Assembly: GCA_002279705.1 (NCBI GenBank)
Contig: NCCO01000004.1
Location: forward strand, 1 to 36,087
Length of the DNA stretch: 36,087 nucleotides
From: Allobosea sp. 12-68-7
GTDB taxonomy: Bacteria; Pseudomonadota; Alphaproteobacteria; Rhizobiales; Beijerinckiaceae
Direction of reading: 5' to 3'
Of this stretch, positions 8,731 to 17,787 are shown piece after piece. Within the stretch, counting starts at the first letter, position 1, and each line of letters begins with the position of its first letter. Below the pieces are notes generated by a model. It did no database searches, was not told where the DNA came from, and was given only the letters and a program-made list of their open reading frames with translations. A program made the translations under genes and the position numbers.

Positions 8731-9176
8731 GCCGGCAAAAGCGGATGGATGCGGAGGGCACGGGCAGGCCCTGGGGCGATCGGACACAGGGCGGCCAACG
8801 GCCCGCCGGACACCAGACAAAGAAAAAGGCAAGGCCGATGCCTTGCCTTCTTAGTCTGTTTTTACCGCAGTAACGGCACACATCTGTTCGCGTGCGACTC
8901 GTATACTGAACGGGCGTTTGTCCTCCCGAGACCTGGTCCGCGGCGCTTCGATCAACAAAGCGTGTCCAGTGGGGGTTTGATAACCGATTGCCACACGTCT
9001 GTCATCACTTTGAGCAGGTCGAGCCTCAACTTTTTGCAAAATTATTCTCCGCTGCACTTGTGCGGTGCAACATCGTGCGATTCGTCGTCCTGCGGCGCCT
9101 TGTTCCAGCCAAAGGATGCCGCTACGACGCCCCCGACGACACGCCCGCCGACATCTCGGCGGCCAAGGAGACGATC
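8731..9176. other. 446-base intergenic region, no gene recognised
   Basis: Lies between DUF1467 and the exported cyclophilin, both on +. The first 95 bases lead to a bidirectional terminator (8826-8863). Beyond it the composition drops in GC and the reading frames show no coding bias. A good -10-like hexamer TATACT is at 8902-8907, but its -35 is poor. Short inverted repeats are seen at about 8951-8968 and 8979-8996. A possible promoter for the next gene is TTGTTC (9100-9105), a 17-base spacer and CTACGA (9123-9128). A small RNA is possible but not shown. Confidence 0.6.
8826..8863. terminator. Bidirectional intrinsic terminator
   Basis: A perfect 9-bp stem, AAGGCAAGG (8826-8834) and CCTTGCCTT (8841-8849), has a 6-base loop. 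On + it is followed by CTTAGTCTGTTTTT. Read on -, the same stem is followed by TTTTTCTTTG-like sequence coming from the A-rich bases before 8828. It most likely ends the birA-rnj-mce-ridA-DUF1467 transcript. Confidence 0.85.
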
Positions 9177-9731
9177 ATGCTGCGCCACTCGCTCGCCACT
9201 CTCGCTCTTTTCGCCTCCCTCGGCCTTGCGACCGCGCCGGTTCGGGCCCAGGCCACGGATCCCGCCAACACGCTGATCCTCGAGACCAAGGACGGGCCGG
9301 TGACGATCCGCCTGCGTCCGGACCTCGCGCCCAAGCATGTCGAGCAGATCAAGACGCTGACCAAGCGCGGCTTCTATGACGGCATCGTCTTCCACCGCGT
9401 CATCGACGGCTTCATGGCGCAGACCGGCGACCCGACGGGCACCGGCACGGGCAGCTCCGACCTGCCCAACATCAAGGCCGAGTTCACGCCCACCCCCTAC
9501 AAGGTCGGCTCGGTCGGCATGGCGCGCTCGCAGTCGCCCGATTCGGCCAACTCGCAGTTCTTCATCTGCTATGAGGGCTGCGGCTCGCTGACCGGCCAGT
9601 ACACGCTCTTCGGCGAGGTCGTCTCGGGCATGGAGGCCGTCCGCAAGATCAAGAAGGGCGCTGCCGGCAGCGGCATGGTCTCCGGCCCCGACAAGATCGT
9701 CCGCATGCGGCTCCAGTCCGACGCAAAGTAA
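9177..9731 (+). CDS. Exported peptidyl-prolyl cis-trans isomerase, cyclophilin type
   Basis: Cyclophilin of 184 residues with an N-terminal signal peptide: MLRHS, a hydrophobic core, then a likely cut after APVRA before QATDP. It should act in the periplasm on proline bonds of exported proteins. The cyclophilin core has [19 protein letters not shown] and NSQFFI motifs. An ATG at 9177 with AAGGAG upstream sets the start; the open frame continues further upstream but lacks coding character. Its sequence is closely similar to the cytosolic cyclophilin at 10401, so the two look like a local duplication separated by one gene. The next gene begins four bases after its stop. Confidence 0.94.
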   Translation: MLRHSLATLALFASLGLATAPVRAQATDPANTLILETKDGPVTIRLRPDLAPKHVEQIKTLTKRGFYDGIVFHRVIDGFMAQTGDPTGTGTGSSDLPNIKAEFTPTPYKVGSVGMARSQSPDSANSQFFICYEGCGSLTGQYTLFGEVVSGMEAVRKIKKGAAGSGMVSGPDKIVRMRLQSDAK

Positions 9732-9735
9732 GCCG

Positions 9736-10401
9736 ATGGCGGGCAGGGTGCCGCGGGCCCTGAACGGCCTGTTCCTCTGCGCGCTGTCCGCTGTCACGGC
9801 GGGCGCGGCTGCGGCGCAGGGGACGACCGATCTCGGCCTGCCGCCGGCGTCGGGTTCGCAAAATCCGGTCCTGCCGCCGCCCTCCGGCTCCCAGAACCCC
9901 GTGCTGCCGCCCCCGTCGGGCCAGCGCTACGCCCCCGGCGTCGGTGGCCGCTTCGGCGGCGACGCTGATCAGCCGGGTGCCGCGACACGGCCGATCCCAC
10001 CGGCGCCTCGCGCCGGCAGCGGCGAGATCGGCGTGGTCGGCACGGTCGAGCCGGCGACGAAGACGCGTGACGACGGAACGCTCGACCGTCTCGCCGACAT
10101 CGCGCCGGCGCTGCGCCGCTGCTGGGCGCCACCGGCGATGGACGGTCCGGCGAGCGGGGCGATGGCGACCGTGCGCTTCAGCCTGCGTCGCGACGGCTCG
10201 CTCTTCGGCGAGCCGCGCGTGACCTGGCAGACGCAGGAGACAGAGCCCGATCTGCGCCGCCGCTTTACCGAATCCGTCGCCGCGGCTGTTCGCAGCTGCA
10301 CACCTATGAGGTTGTCGCCGCAGCTCGGAGCCGCTATCGCGGGGCGACCCTTGTCCATCCGCTTCCACGGCCGCGCGCCGTCCAACGAAAGGCCGATCTG
10401 A
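9736..10401 (+). CDS. Secreted proline-rich protein of unknown function, TonB/TolA C-terminal-like
   Basis: I do not recognise a named family with certainty. The 221-residue product starts with a signal peptide (hydrophobic residues 8-27, AAAAQ at the end). Next is a proline-rich segment with an 11-residue repeat, LPPxSGSQNPV (residues 35-63), then a flexible Pro/Gly stretch to about 100. A folded domain at about 115-213 contains RRCWAPP, ATVRFSLRRDGSLFG and AVRSCTPM; the pattern of strand, dG-turn and late Cys-Thr-Pro resembles TonB/TolA C-terminal domains (inference). Two cysteines could form a disulfide. It sits between two cyclophilins; its stop overlaps the next start (TGATG at 10399-10403), so translation is coupled. 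Confidence 0.75.
   Translation: MAGRVPRALNGLFLCALSAVTAGAAAAQGTTDLGLPPASGSQNPVLPPPSGSQNPVLPPPSGQRYAPGVGGRFGGDADQPGAATRPIPPAPRAGSGEIGVVGTVEPATKTRDDGTLDRLADIAPALRRCWAPPAMDGPASGAMATVRFSLRRDGSLFGEPRVTWQTQETEPDLRRRFTESVAAAVRSCTPMRLSPQLGAAIAGRPLSIRFHGRAPSNERPI
9838..9924 (+). repeat. Coding repeat: 11-residue proline-rich units
   Basis: Two full 33-bp units and one partial unit code LPPASGSQNPV, LPPPSGSQNPV and LPPPSGQ. The codons differ between units while the residues stay the same (for example CAAAATCCGGTC against CAGAACCCCGTG), so the repeat is kept at protein level and is not a fresh DNA duplication. Confidence 0.8.
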
Positions 10402-10871
10402 TGTCGCTCGATCCCGAGAACACCCTCGTTATGGAAACCACCAAGGGCAAGGTGGTGATCAAGCTGCGCCCCGACCTCGCGCCCAAGCATGTCGAGCGCA
10501 TCAAGCTGCTCGCGCGCGAGGGCTTCTATGACGGCATCGTCTTCCATCGCGTCATCGACGGCTTCATGGCCCAGGTCGGCTGCCCGCACGGCACCGGCAC
10601 CGGCGGCTCGAAGCATCCCGACCTGGCGCAGGAGTTCAACGCCGAGCCGCATGTCCGCGGCATCTGCTCGATGGCCCGCGCCCAGAACCCGAACTCGGCC
10701 AACAGCCAGTTCTTCATCGTCTTCGATGACGCCCGCTTCCTCGACAAGCAGTACACGGTCTGGGGCCAGGTCGTGGAAGGCATGGACAACGTCGACATCA
10801 TCAAGCGCGGCGAGCCCGTGCGCGATCCCGACTCCATCGTCTCGCTGAAGGTCATGGCCGACGCGGCCTGA
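10401..10871 (+). CDS. ppiB: Cytosolic peptidyl-prolyl cis-trans isomerase, cyclophilin type
   Basis: Cyclophilin of 156 residues without a signal peptide, hence cytosolic. It begins [22 protein letters not shown]. The core shows [24 protein letters not shown] and the substrate-site phenylalanines typical of PpiB. The ATG at 10401 overlaps the upstream stop. queA follows seven bases after its stop. Compared with the exported paralogue at 9177 it shares the run DLAPKHVE near its N-terminus and [18 protein letters not shown], supporting a duplication origin. Confidence 0.95.
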   Translation: MSLDPENTLVMETTKGKVVIKLRPDLAPKHVERIKLLAREGFYDGIVFHRVIDGFMAQVGCPHGTGTGGSKHPDLAQEFNAEPHVRGICSMARAQNPNSANSQFFIVFDDARFLDKQYTVWGQVVEGMDNVDIIKRGEPVRDPDSIVSLKVMADAA

Positions 10872-10878
10872 CATCACC

Positions 10879-11976
10879 GTGGATGTCGGGCTCTTCGATT
10901 TCAACCTGCCCGAAGACCGCATCGCGCTGAGGCCCGTCAGCCCGCGCGACGCGGCGCGGCTGCTCGTGGTCAGGCCCGATGCCCCGCAGCCCTTCGAGGA
11001 CCGCGGCATCCGCGACCTCGTCGCAGTGCTCCGGCCGGGAGACGCGCTCGTCCTCAACGACACGCGCGTCATCCCGTCGCGGCTCTATGGCCAGCGCCGG
11101 CGAGGCGATGCCTCCGCCCGCATCGAGATCATGCTGCACAAGCGCGAGGGGGCCGATCGCTGGCTCGCCTTCGCGCGGCCGGCCAAGAAGCTCGCACGCG
11201 GCGAGACCGTCACCTTCGGCGACGAATCCGAGAGCGGCGCCTGCGAACGCGGCCGCCTCCAGGCCGAGATCGTCGCCAAGTCCGACGGCGGCGAGGTCGA
11301 GCTTCGCTTCGCGCTCGCCGGCCCGCATCTCGACGAGGCCATCGCCCGCCTCGGCGAACTGCCGCTGCCGCCCTACATCGCCGGCAAGCGCGCGACCGAT
11401 GCCGCCGACGCCCGCGACTACCAGACCATGCACGCGCGCAACGACGGTGCCGTGGCGGCGCCGACGGCCGGGCTGCACTTCACGCCGGACCTCGTCGCCG
11501 CGCTGGAGGCGAGGGGCGTCACCCGCCATCTCGTCACGCTTCATGTCGGCGCCGGCACCTTCCTGCCGGTGAAGGCGGAGGATACGCAGGACCATCGCAT
11601 GCACGCTGAATGGGGGACGATCGCGCCGGAGACGGCCGCGTCCCTCAACGCGGTGCGGGCGAAAGGCGGGCGCATTGTCGCGGTCGGCACCACCTCGCTG
11701 CGCTTGCTCGAAAGCGCCACGGGCGAGGATGGCGTCATTCGGCCGTTCTCGGGCGATACCGCGATCTTCATCACGCCGGGCTACCGTTTCCGTGCGGTCG
11801 ACCTGCTGCTGACCAATTTCCACCTGCCGCGCTCGACACTGTTCATGCTCGTCTCCGCCTTCTGCGGCCTGGACGTGATGAAGCGGGCCTATGCCCATGC
11901 GATCGCGCAGAACTACCGCTTCTACTCCTATGGCGACGGCAGCCTGCTGCACCGGGCTTCCTCGCCCTCATCCTGA
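10879..11976 (+). CDS. queA: tRNA preQ1(34) S-adenosylmethionine ribosyltransferase-isomerase
   Basis: Transfers and isomerises the ribosyl group of S-adenosylmethionine onto 7-aminomethyl-7-deazaguanine in tRNA, giving epoxyqueuosine. The 365-residue product is a normal family length. Motifs: [15 protein letters not shown] at the N-terminus, [33 protein letters not shown]-like and [11 protein letters not shown], and [15 protein letters not shown]. The start is GTG at 10879; a nearby ATG (10883) is out of frame. The last few codons (after about YGDGSLLHR) and the TGA lie in the left arm of a palindromic element beginning at 11966, so the C-terminal tail RASSPSS is partly element-derived. Confidence 0.96.
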   Translation: MDVGLFDFNLPEDRIALRPVSPRDAARLLVVRPDAPQPFEDRGIRDLVAVLRPGDALVLNDTRVIPSRLYGQRRRGDASARIEIMLHKREGADRWLAFARPAKKLARGETVTFGDESESGACERGRLQAEIVAKSDGGEVELRFALAGPHLDEAIARLGELPLPPYIAGKRATDAADARDYQTMHARNDGAVAAPTAGLHFTPDLVAALEARGVTRHLVTLHVGAGTFLPVKAEDTQDHRMHAEWGTIAPETAASLNAVRAKGGRIVAVGTTSLRLLESATGEDGVIRPFSGDTAIFITPGYRFRAVDLLLTNFHLPRSTLFMLVSAFCGLDVMKRAYAHAIAQNYRFYSYGDGSLLHRASSPSS

Positions 11977-12076
11977 GAAGCCGCCGCAGGCGCGTCTCGA
12001 AGGCTGCTCCAGCGATCTCGGGAACCTTCTGGAGCATCCTTCGAGACGCCGCTGACGCGGTTCCTCAGGATCAGGG
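11966..12076. repeat. Intergenic palindromic element overlapping the queA 3' end
   Basis: Inverted repeat with outer arms CCTCATCCTGAG (from 11966) and CTCAGGATCAGG (to about 12076; one mismatch). The central arms are GTCTCGAAGG-c-TGCTCCAG and CTGGAGCA-t-CCTTCGAGAC. Small apical stems CCGC/GGCG and CCGC/GCGG lie between outer and central arms on each side. The queA stop codon (11974-11976) is in the left arm. This type of sequence recurs in many Hyphomicrobiales genomes as an intergenic palindrome (general recollection, not a database result). Confidence 0.85.
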
Positions 12077-12155
12077 CCAGGAAAATCCTGTTCCGGCTCG
12101 CCATTGCCGGGCGGAAATGCTACCGGGCAGCACCACACAGGATATCTGACGGACC

Positions 12156-12818
12156 ATGGCCGATATTTTCCGCGAGATCGACGAGGAAGTGCGCCGCGAC
12201 AAGGCGGCGGAGCTCTGGAAGAAGTATGGCTGGCTGCTCACCGGTCTGGCCGTGCTCGCGGTCGCGGCCATGGCCGGATGGCAGTTCTGGCTCTACCGCG
12301 AGCAGCAGGCCTCGCAGCTTGTCGGCGCCCGGCTCGAGGCGGCGCTGAAGGCTTCGCGCGACGGCAATGGTTCGGAAGCCGAGACCATCCTCGGCGAACT
12401 CGCGGCGAGCGCGCCGGCGGGCTACCGCCAGATCGCCCGCTTCCGCCTCGCTGCCGAGACGGCCAAGCGCGATGCCGCCGCCGGTGCGACTGCCTTCGAC
12501 CAGATCGCGGCCGATGCCTCGCTGGGACAGCTCTACCGCGACCTCGCCCGCCTGCGGTCGGGCATGCTGCGCGTCGATCTCGTGCCCTATCCGGAGTTGC
12601 GGACGGCGCTGGAGTCTCTGGCGACGCCGCAGGGGGCCTGGCGCCACTCGGCCCGTGAGTTCCTCGGCATCGCCGCGCTCAAGGCCAATCTCTTCGAGGA
12701 TGCCGGCCGCTGGTTCGATGCCATCGTCACCGATCCGCAGTCGCCCGCCGTCCTGCGCCAGCGCACGGAGCTCTATCTCGCTCTGGTGCGCGGGGGGCCG
12801 GTCGAGACGAAGAACTGA
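12156..12818 (+). CDS. YfgM-like membrane-anchored tetratricopeptide protein
   Basis: Product of 220 residues with a short cytoplasmic N-terminus (MADIFREIDEEVRRDK), one membrane helix (about residues 24-47, YGWLLTGLAVLAVAAMAGW) and a periplasmic helical TPR-like domain. This matches the TPR_21/YfgM (DUF2133) family. In enterobacteria YfgM is an ancillary subunit at the Sec translocon with the chaperone PpiD. The helical pairs AAGATAFDQIAADASLGQLYRD and EFLGIAALKANLFEDAGRWF are visible. It lies upstream of der, as yfgM does in Escherichia coli, but bamB, which stands between them there, is missing. Start ATG at 12156. Confidence 0.85.
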   Translation: MADIFREIDEEVRRDKAAELWKKYGWLLTGLAVLAVAAMAGWQFWLYREQQASQLVGARLEAALKASRDGNGSEAETILGELAASAPAGYRQIARFRLAAETAKRDAAAGATAFDQIAADASLGQLYRDLARLRSGMLRVDLVPYPELRTALESLATPQGAWRHSAREFLGIAALKANLFEDAGRWFDAIVTDPQSPAVLRQRTELYLALVRGGPVETKN

Positions 12819-12823
12819 AATGT

Positions 12824-12943
12824 GTCATTCCGGGACATCGCGGCGCGATGGACCCGGAAACCACGACGAGCTGCTGTCGTCCGACACCGCCGGTCACCCG
12901 GTCGTGGGTTCCGGGTTCGGCCTGTCGGCCGCCCCGGAATGAC
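12824..12943. repeat. Intergenic palindromic element (CATTCCGGG family), yfgM-der
   Basis: Outer arms GTCATTCCGGG (12824-12834) and CCCCGGAATGAC (12932-12943), central arms CCACGAC and GTCGTGG. The left side folds as TTCCGGG...CCCGGAA with apical stem CATCGC-ggc-GCGATG (12836-12850). The right side folds as TTCCGGG...CCCGGAA with apical stem GGCC-tgtc-GGCC (12919-12930). It starts five bases after the upstream stop and ends 31 bases before der. It is homologous to the element at 19195-19325. It keeps the der frame open upstream by chance. Confidence 0.88.
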
Positions 12944-12974
12944 GAAGCGGCACTGCTGCTGTAATGGAACTGGA

Positions 12975-14393
12975 ATGACCACCGTCGCCATCATCGGCCG
13001 TCCCAATGTCGGCAAGTCGACGCTGTTCAACCGGCTCGTCGGCAAGAAGCTCGCCTTGGTCGACGACCGGCCCGGCGTGACGCGCGACCGGCGCGAGGGC
13101 GACGCCGCACTCGGCCATCTGCGCTTCACCATCATCGACACGGCGGGGCTCGAGGAGGCCGATCCCGGCTCTCTCGCCGGGCGCATGCGCGCGCAGACCG
13201 AGGTCGCGATCGCCCAGGCGGACGTGATCCTGTTCATGATCGACGCCCGGCTCGGGCTCACGCCGATGGACCAGCCCTTCGCCGATCTGGTGCGGAAATC
13301 CGGCAAGCCGGTGATCCTGCTCGCCAACAAGGCCGAGGGGCGGAAGGGGCTCGACGGGATCTTCGAAGCCTATGCGCTCGGCCTCGGCGACCCCGTGCCC
13401 TTCTCGGCCGAACATGGCGAGGGTACGTCCGACCTGCTGGAGGCGCTTGCGCCGTACGTCGATGTCGAGCCGGAGGAAGAAGAGCCCTTCGACGAGAGCT
13501 ATGGCGACAAGAAATGGATCGAGGCACCGGCCGCCTTCGTCGACGAGGAAGCGGAGTATAACGACCCCAACAAGCCGCTGCGCGTCACCATCATCGGCCG
13601 CCCGAATGCCGGCAAGTCGACGCTGGTCAACAAGATGATCGGCGAGGAGCGCCTGCTCGTCGGCCCCGAAGCCGGCATCACCCGCGACACGATTTCGGTC
13701 GATTACCAATGGCGCGGGCGGCCGGTGAAGCTGTTCGACACGGCCGGCATGCGCAAGCGCGCCCGCATCGAGGAAAAGCTCGAGAAGATGTCGGTGCAGG
13801 ATTCGCTGCGGGCGATCCGTTTCGCCGAGGTCGTGGTCGTGCTGCTCGACGCCACCATTCCCTTCGAGAAGCAGGATCTGACGCTCGTCGACCTGACCGA
13901 GCGCGAGGGCCGCTGCGTCGTCATCGGCCTCAACAAATGGGACCTCGTCGCCGACAAGAATGGCCTCCTGGCCGAGCTCAAGGAAAAGGCGAGCCATCTC
14001 CTGGCGCAGGTCCGCGGCGTGCCGATCATCCCGCTCTCGGGCCTCGCCGGCGAGGGCATCGACCGGCTGATGCAGGCCGTCTTCACCGCCTATGAGGTCT
14101 GGAACCGCCGCATCTCGACGGCGAAGATCAACCGCTGGCTCGAAGGTGTGCTCTCGGCCCATCCGCCCCCGGCCGTGGCCGGTCGACGCATCAAGATCCG
14201 CTACATGACGCAGGCCAAGGCGCGCCCGCCGACCTTCGCGCTGTTCGGCAACCAGCTCGACCATCTGCCGGTGTCCTACACCCGCTATCTGGTCAACAAT
14301 CTGCGCGAGGCCTTCGACCTGCCGGGCACGCCGATCCGCCTGCACACCCGCGGCGGCGAGAACCCCTACGACAAGAACAAGCGCGCGGGGTGA
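12975..14393 (+). CDS. der: Ribosome biogenesis GTPase Der (EngA)
   Basis: Essential GTPase with two tandem G domains needed for 50S subunit assembly. The 472-residue protein has a first P-loop GRPNVGKST (residues 8-16) and a second GRPNAGKST starting near residue 208. G3-like motifs are DTAGLEEAD and [14 protein letters not shown]; an NKWD motif is in the second domain and NKAEG in the first. A C-terminal KH-like domain follows ([19 protein letters not shown]). The frame is open back to 12822 only through the palindromic element, so ATG 12975 ([10 protein letters not shown]) is chosen. The gene ends just before another palindromic element. Confidence 0.97.
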   Translation: MTTVAIIGRPNVGKSTLFNRLVGKKLALVDDRPGVTRDRREGDAALGHLRFTIIDTAGLEEADPGSLAGRMRAQTEVAIAQADVILFMIDARLGLTPMDQPFADLVRKSGKPVILLANKAEGRKGLDGIFEAYALGLGDPVPFSAEHGEGTSDLLEALAPYVDVEPEEEEPFDESYGDKKWIEAPAAFVDEEAEYNDPNKPLRVTIIGRPNAGKSTLVNKMIGEERLLVGPEAGITRDTISVDYQWRGRPVKLFDTAGMRKRARIEEKLEKMSVQDSLRAIRFAEVVVVLLDATIPFEKQDLTLVDLTEREGRCVVIGLNKWDLVADKNGLLAELKEKASHLLAQVRGVPIIPLSGLAGEGIDRLMQAVFTAYEVWNRRISTAKINRWLEGVLSAHPPPAVAGRRIKIRYMTQAKARPPTFALFGNQLDHLPVSYTRYLVNNLREAFDLPGTPIRLHTRGGENPYDKNKRAG

Positions 14394-14400
14394 GGGCGTT

Positions 14401-14556
14401 CCCTTCTCCCCTCGCGGGAGAAGGTGTCTGCGAAGCAGACGGATGTGGGGCGCCGTGCCCCGTCCGTCTGTGTCGTGCCGATCAGGGGGAAGCTTACAGC
14501 GCCCCCTCATCCGTCAGCGCTGTGCGCTGCCACCTTCTCCCGCGAGGGGAGAAGGG
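14401..14556. repeat. Large intergenic palindrome between convergent der and SDR genes
   Basis: The terminal arms (14401-14426 and 14531-14556) are perfect 26-base inverted repeats. Each also folds on itself as CCTTCTCCC/GGGAGAAGG. Inside lie the stems GTCTGC-gaa-GCAGAC and CAGCGC-tgt-GCGCTG, and the central arms GACGGATG/CATCCGTC plus GGGGCGC/GCGCCCC. It lies between two convergent genes, 7 bases after the der stop and 10 bases before the SDR stop. It could act as a bidirectional transcription end or mRNA-stabilising hairpin (inference); no U-tract is present. Confidence 0.88.
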
Positions 14557-14566
14557 AAAGCCAGTC

Positions 14567-15307
14567 TCAGCCCGGCATCTGCGGGCTGAGCACCTTGCCC
14601 TGCGGGAAGTCGAAGATCTTGCCCGTCTCGGCCCAGTCCGGCGAGGCGATGGCGACCAGATGCGGCGCCAGTTCCTCCGGTGTCTTCAGCGTCAGCGGAT
14701 CCTCGCCCGGCATCGCCTCCGCCCGCATGCGGGTCCGCAGCGGCCCCGGATTGACCAGCATCACCTTCAGCGGCGTCGTCGCCGTCTCGGCCGCATAGGT
14801 GCGCCCCATCGCCTCGACCGCGGCCTTGGAGATCGAATAGGGGCCCCAATAGGCGAGGCATTTATGCGCCGCGCCCGAGGACATCAGGATGACGCGCCCG
14901 GCATCGGAGGCCTGGAGCGCGGGCTCGACCGATTTCAGCAGCCGCCAGTTCGCCGTGACATTGGTGTCGAAGACCTTGGCCCATTCCTTGGGCGAGGCAT
15001 GGGTCAGCGGCGAGAGCGGGCCGAGAATGCCGGCATTGGCCAGGAGAATGTCGAGCTTGCCCCAGCGCTGGAGCAGGGCCGGGCCGAGCTTCTCGACCGC
15101 CGGGGCGTCGCCGAGATCGAGCGGGACCAGCGTGGCGCTGCCGCCCTCGGCCCGAATTTCGTCGTCGAGTTCCTCCAGCGCGCCGCTGGTGCGCGCCACC
15201 GCGACGACATGGGCGCCGGCCCTGGCGAAGGCGAGCGCAGCCGCCCGCCCGATCCCGCGTGAGGCGCCGGTGACGAGCGCGACGCGCCCTGAGAGAGGTT
15301 TGGTCAT
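14567..15307 (-). CDS. Short-chain dehydrogenase/reductase (SDR) family oxidoreductase
   Basis: Classical SDR of 246 residues. NAD(P)-binding GASRGIG is at residues 14-20, LLANAG at 88-93, catalytic Ser in MSSGAAH (143-144), and Tyr157/Lys161 in YSISK. The NPGPLRTRMRAEAMPGE segment after the core resembles YciK-type SDRs of proteobacteria, whose substrate is not known. ATG at 15307 (MTKPLSGRVALVTG). It lies downstream of purF on the same strand, separated by a palindromic element, so it may be read from the cvpA-purF transcript or separately. Substrate not predictable from sequence. Confidence 0.9.
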   Translation of the reverse strand: MTKPLSGRVALVTGASRGIGRAAALAFARAGAHVVAVARTSGALEELDDEIRAEGGSATLVPLDLGDAPAVEKLGPALLQRWGKLDILLANAGILGPLSPLTHASPKEWAKVFDTNVTANWRLLKSVEPALQASDAGRVILMSSGAAHKCLAYWGPYSISKAAVEAMGRTYAAETATTPLKVMLVNPGPLRTRMRAEAMPGEDPLTLKTPEELAPHLVAIASPDWAETGKIFDFPQGKVLSPQMPG

Positions 15308-15338
15308 CCGTTGGCCGCTCCGGGTAGATCATGCGGGC

Positions 15339-15446
15339 GTCATCCCGGACAAGCCGCGCAAGCGGCGCCGATCCGGGATTCATCATCGGGCGCAACAATG
15401 CCCTATGATGGATTCCGGGTCTCCGCTTCGCTGCGCCCGGAATGAC
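15339..15446. repeat. Intergenic palindromic element, purF-SDR
   Basis: Outer arms GTCATCCCGG (from 15339) and CCCGGAATGAC (to 15446). Left side hairpin ATCCCGG/CCGGGAT has apical stem GCCGC-gcaa-GCGGC; right side hairpin ATTCCGGG/CCCGGAAT has a short GC-ttc-GC tip. The central stem is CATCAT-c-GGGC against GCCC-t-ATGATG around a loop of about 8 bases. It is related to, but diverged from, the elements at 12824 and 19195. It ends about 20 bases before the purF stop codon position (15467). Confidence 0.85.
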
Positions 15447-15466
15447 GGAGAAAAGACGAAACGGCG

Positions 15467-16954
<1,488 letters not shown>

Positions 16955-16997
16955 CACGGGGCTCCTGGAAGCTGGACGACGGGCTTCTGCGTGCGAA

Positions 16998-17681
16998 TTA
17001 CGGGCGAGTTGGGGCAGGGGGGGCGGGGCGCGTCCCGTCGATGGCGCGCTGCAGCGCCTGCCGGTCCGTCGCGTTGGGCACCTCGGTGCGGCGCTGCGGC
17101 TCGGTTCCCGGGACGGCGGGCGGGCGCGGCTCCTCCGCGGGGGCTTCCGTCGGTTCGCCTTCGCCCTTGGGCTTCAGCAGCTTCTTGATGAAGTCGGCAT
17201 TCACATCCTGCGGCAGCATCGCCAGCAGCGAGCGCCCGGTTTCCTCGAGCATCGGCTTGGCCTTGGCGTCCTTGGCCCAGGGCGGCATGTTCTTGTCGCC
17301 CATCAGCGCGGCGAAGAAGAGATAGCCGATCACCGCCAGCAAGAGGCCGCGCCCGGCGCCGAAGACGAAGCCCAGCGTCCGGTCGAGCGCGCCGATCCGG
17401 GAATCGAGCACGAAATCCGAGATTCGTGCCGTCACCAGCGAGACCACGATCAGCGTCACCAGGAAGAGCGAGGCGATCGAGGCGATCAGCGCGATCATGT
17501 CATTGGGGATGTACTGCTTGAGGATCGGCAGCAGCTGCGGGTGGAACACCCAGGCGATGGCCGCCGCCGCCGCCCAGGAGGCGATCGCGAGCACCTCGCG
17601 CGTGAGCCCGCGCACCGCTGCCAGCAAAGCCGAGATCAGAACCACGCCGATGACGACGAGATCGAGAATGGTCACAGGCAT
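16998..17681 (-). CDS. cvpA: CvpA family membrane protein
   Basis: Inner membrane protein of 227 residues. Four hydrophobic segments lie at about residues 4-24, 28-47, 63-85 and 104-126, with the family pattern VRGLTREVLAIASW and GALDRTLGFVFGAGRG. CvpA is required for colicin V production in Escherichia coli and is widely placed before purF; its molecular role remains unclear. The C-terminal 60 residues are proline- and glutamate-rich and look disordered. ATG at 17681. A candidate sigma-70 promoter lies just upstream (17746-17774), so cvpA is probably the first gene of the cvpA-purF unit. Confidence 0.93.
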   Translation of the reverse strand: MPVTILDLVVIGVVLISALLAAVRGLTREVLAIASWAAAAAIAWVFHPQLLPILKQYIPNDMIALIASIASLFLVTLIVVSLVTARISDFVLDSRIGALDRTLGFVFGAGRGLLLAVIGYLFFAALMGDKNMPPWAKDAKAKPMLEETGRSLLAMLPQDVNADFIKKLLKPKGEGEPTEAPAEEPRPPAVPGTEPQRRTEVPNATDRQALQRAIDGTRPAPPAPTRP

Positions 17682-17745
17682 GGATGAGCCGCTTCGTTAT
17701 GGTCTCGGAATGGCCTGCAACAGATGGGCTGGCCGCATCGGGTTT

Positions 17746-17774
17746 GCTATACGCGTTCGCGCCCGTTGCGTCAC
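17746..17774 (-). promoter_or_regulatory. Candidate sigma-70-type promoter of cvpA-purF
   Basis: Read on the - strand, GTGACG (17774-17769), a 17-base spacer and TATAGC (17751-17746) give a good housekeeping promoter match. It lies about 65 bases before the cvpA start and just beyond the radA stop (17788). No start site data are available. Confidence 0.5.
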
Positions 17775-17787
17775 TATTGCCACGGGC

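Noticed and set aside
12822-12974. Extended N-terminus for Der
   Set aside because: The extra 51 codons are translated from the palindromic element and match no Der sequence. The P-loop is in its usual place from the ATG at 12975.
14401-14556. Insertion sequence or MITE with target duplications
   Set aside because: No transposase gene and no clear direct target repeat at either edge; the internal hairpins fit the palindromic-element class better.
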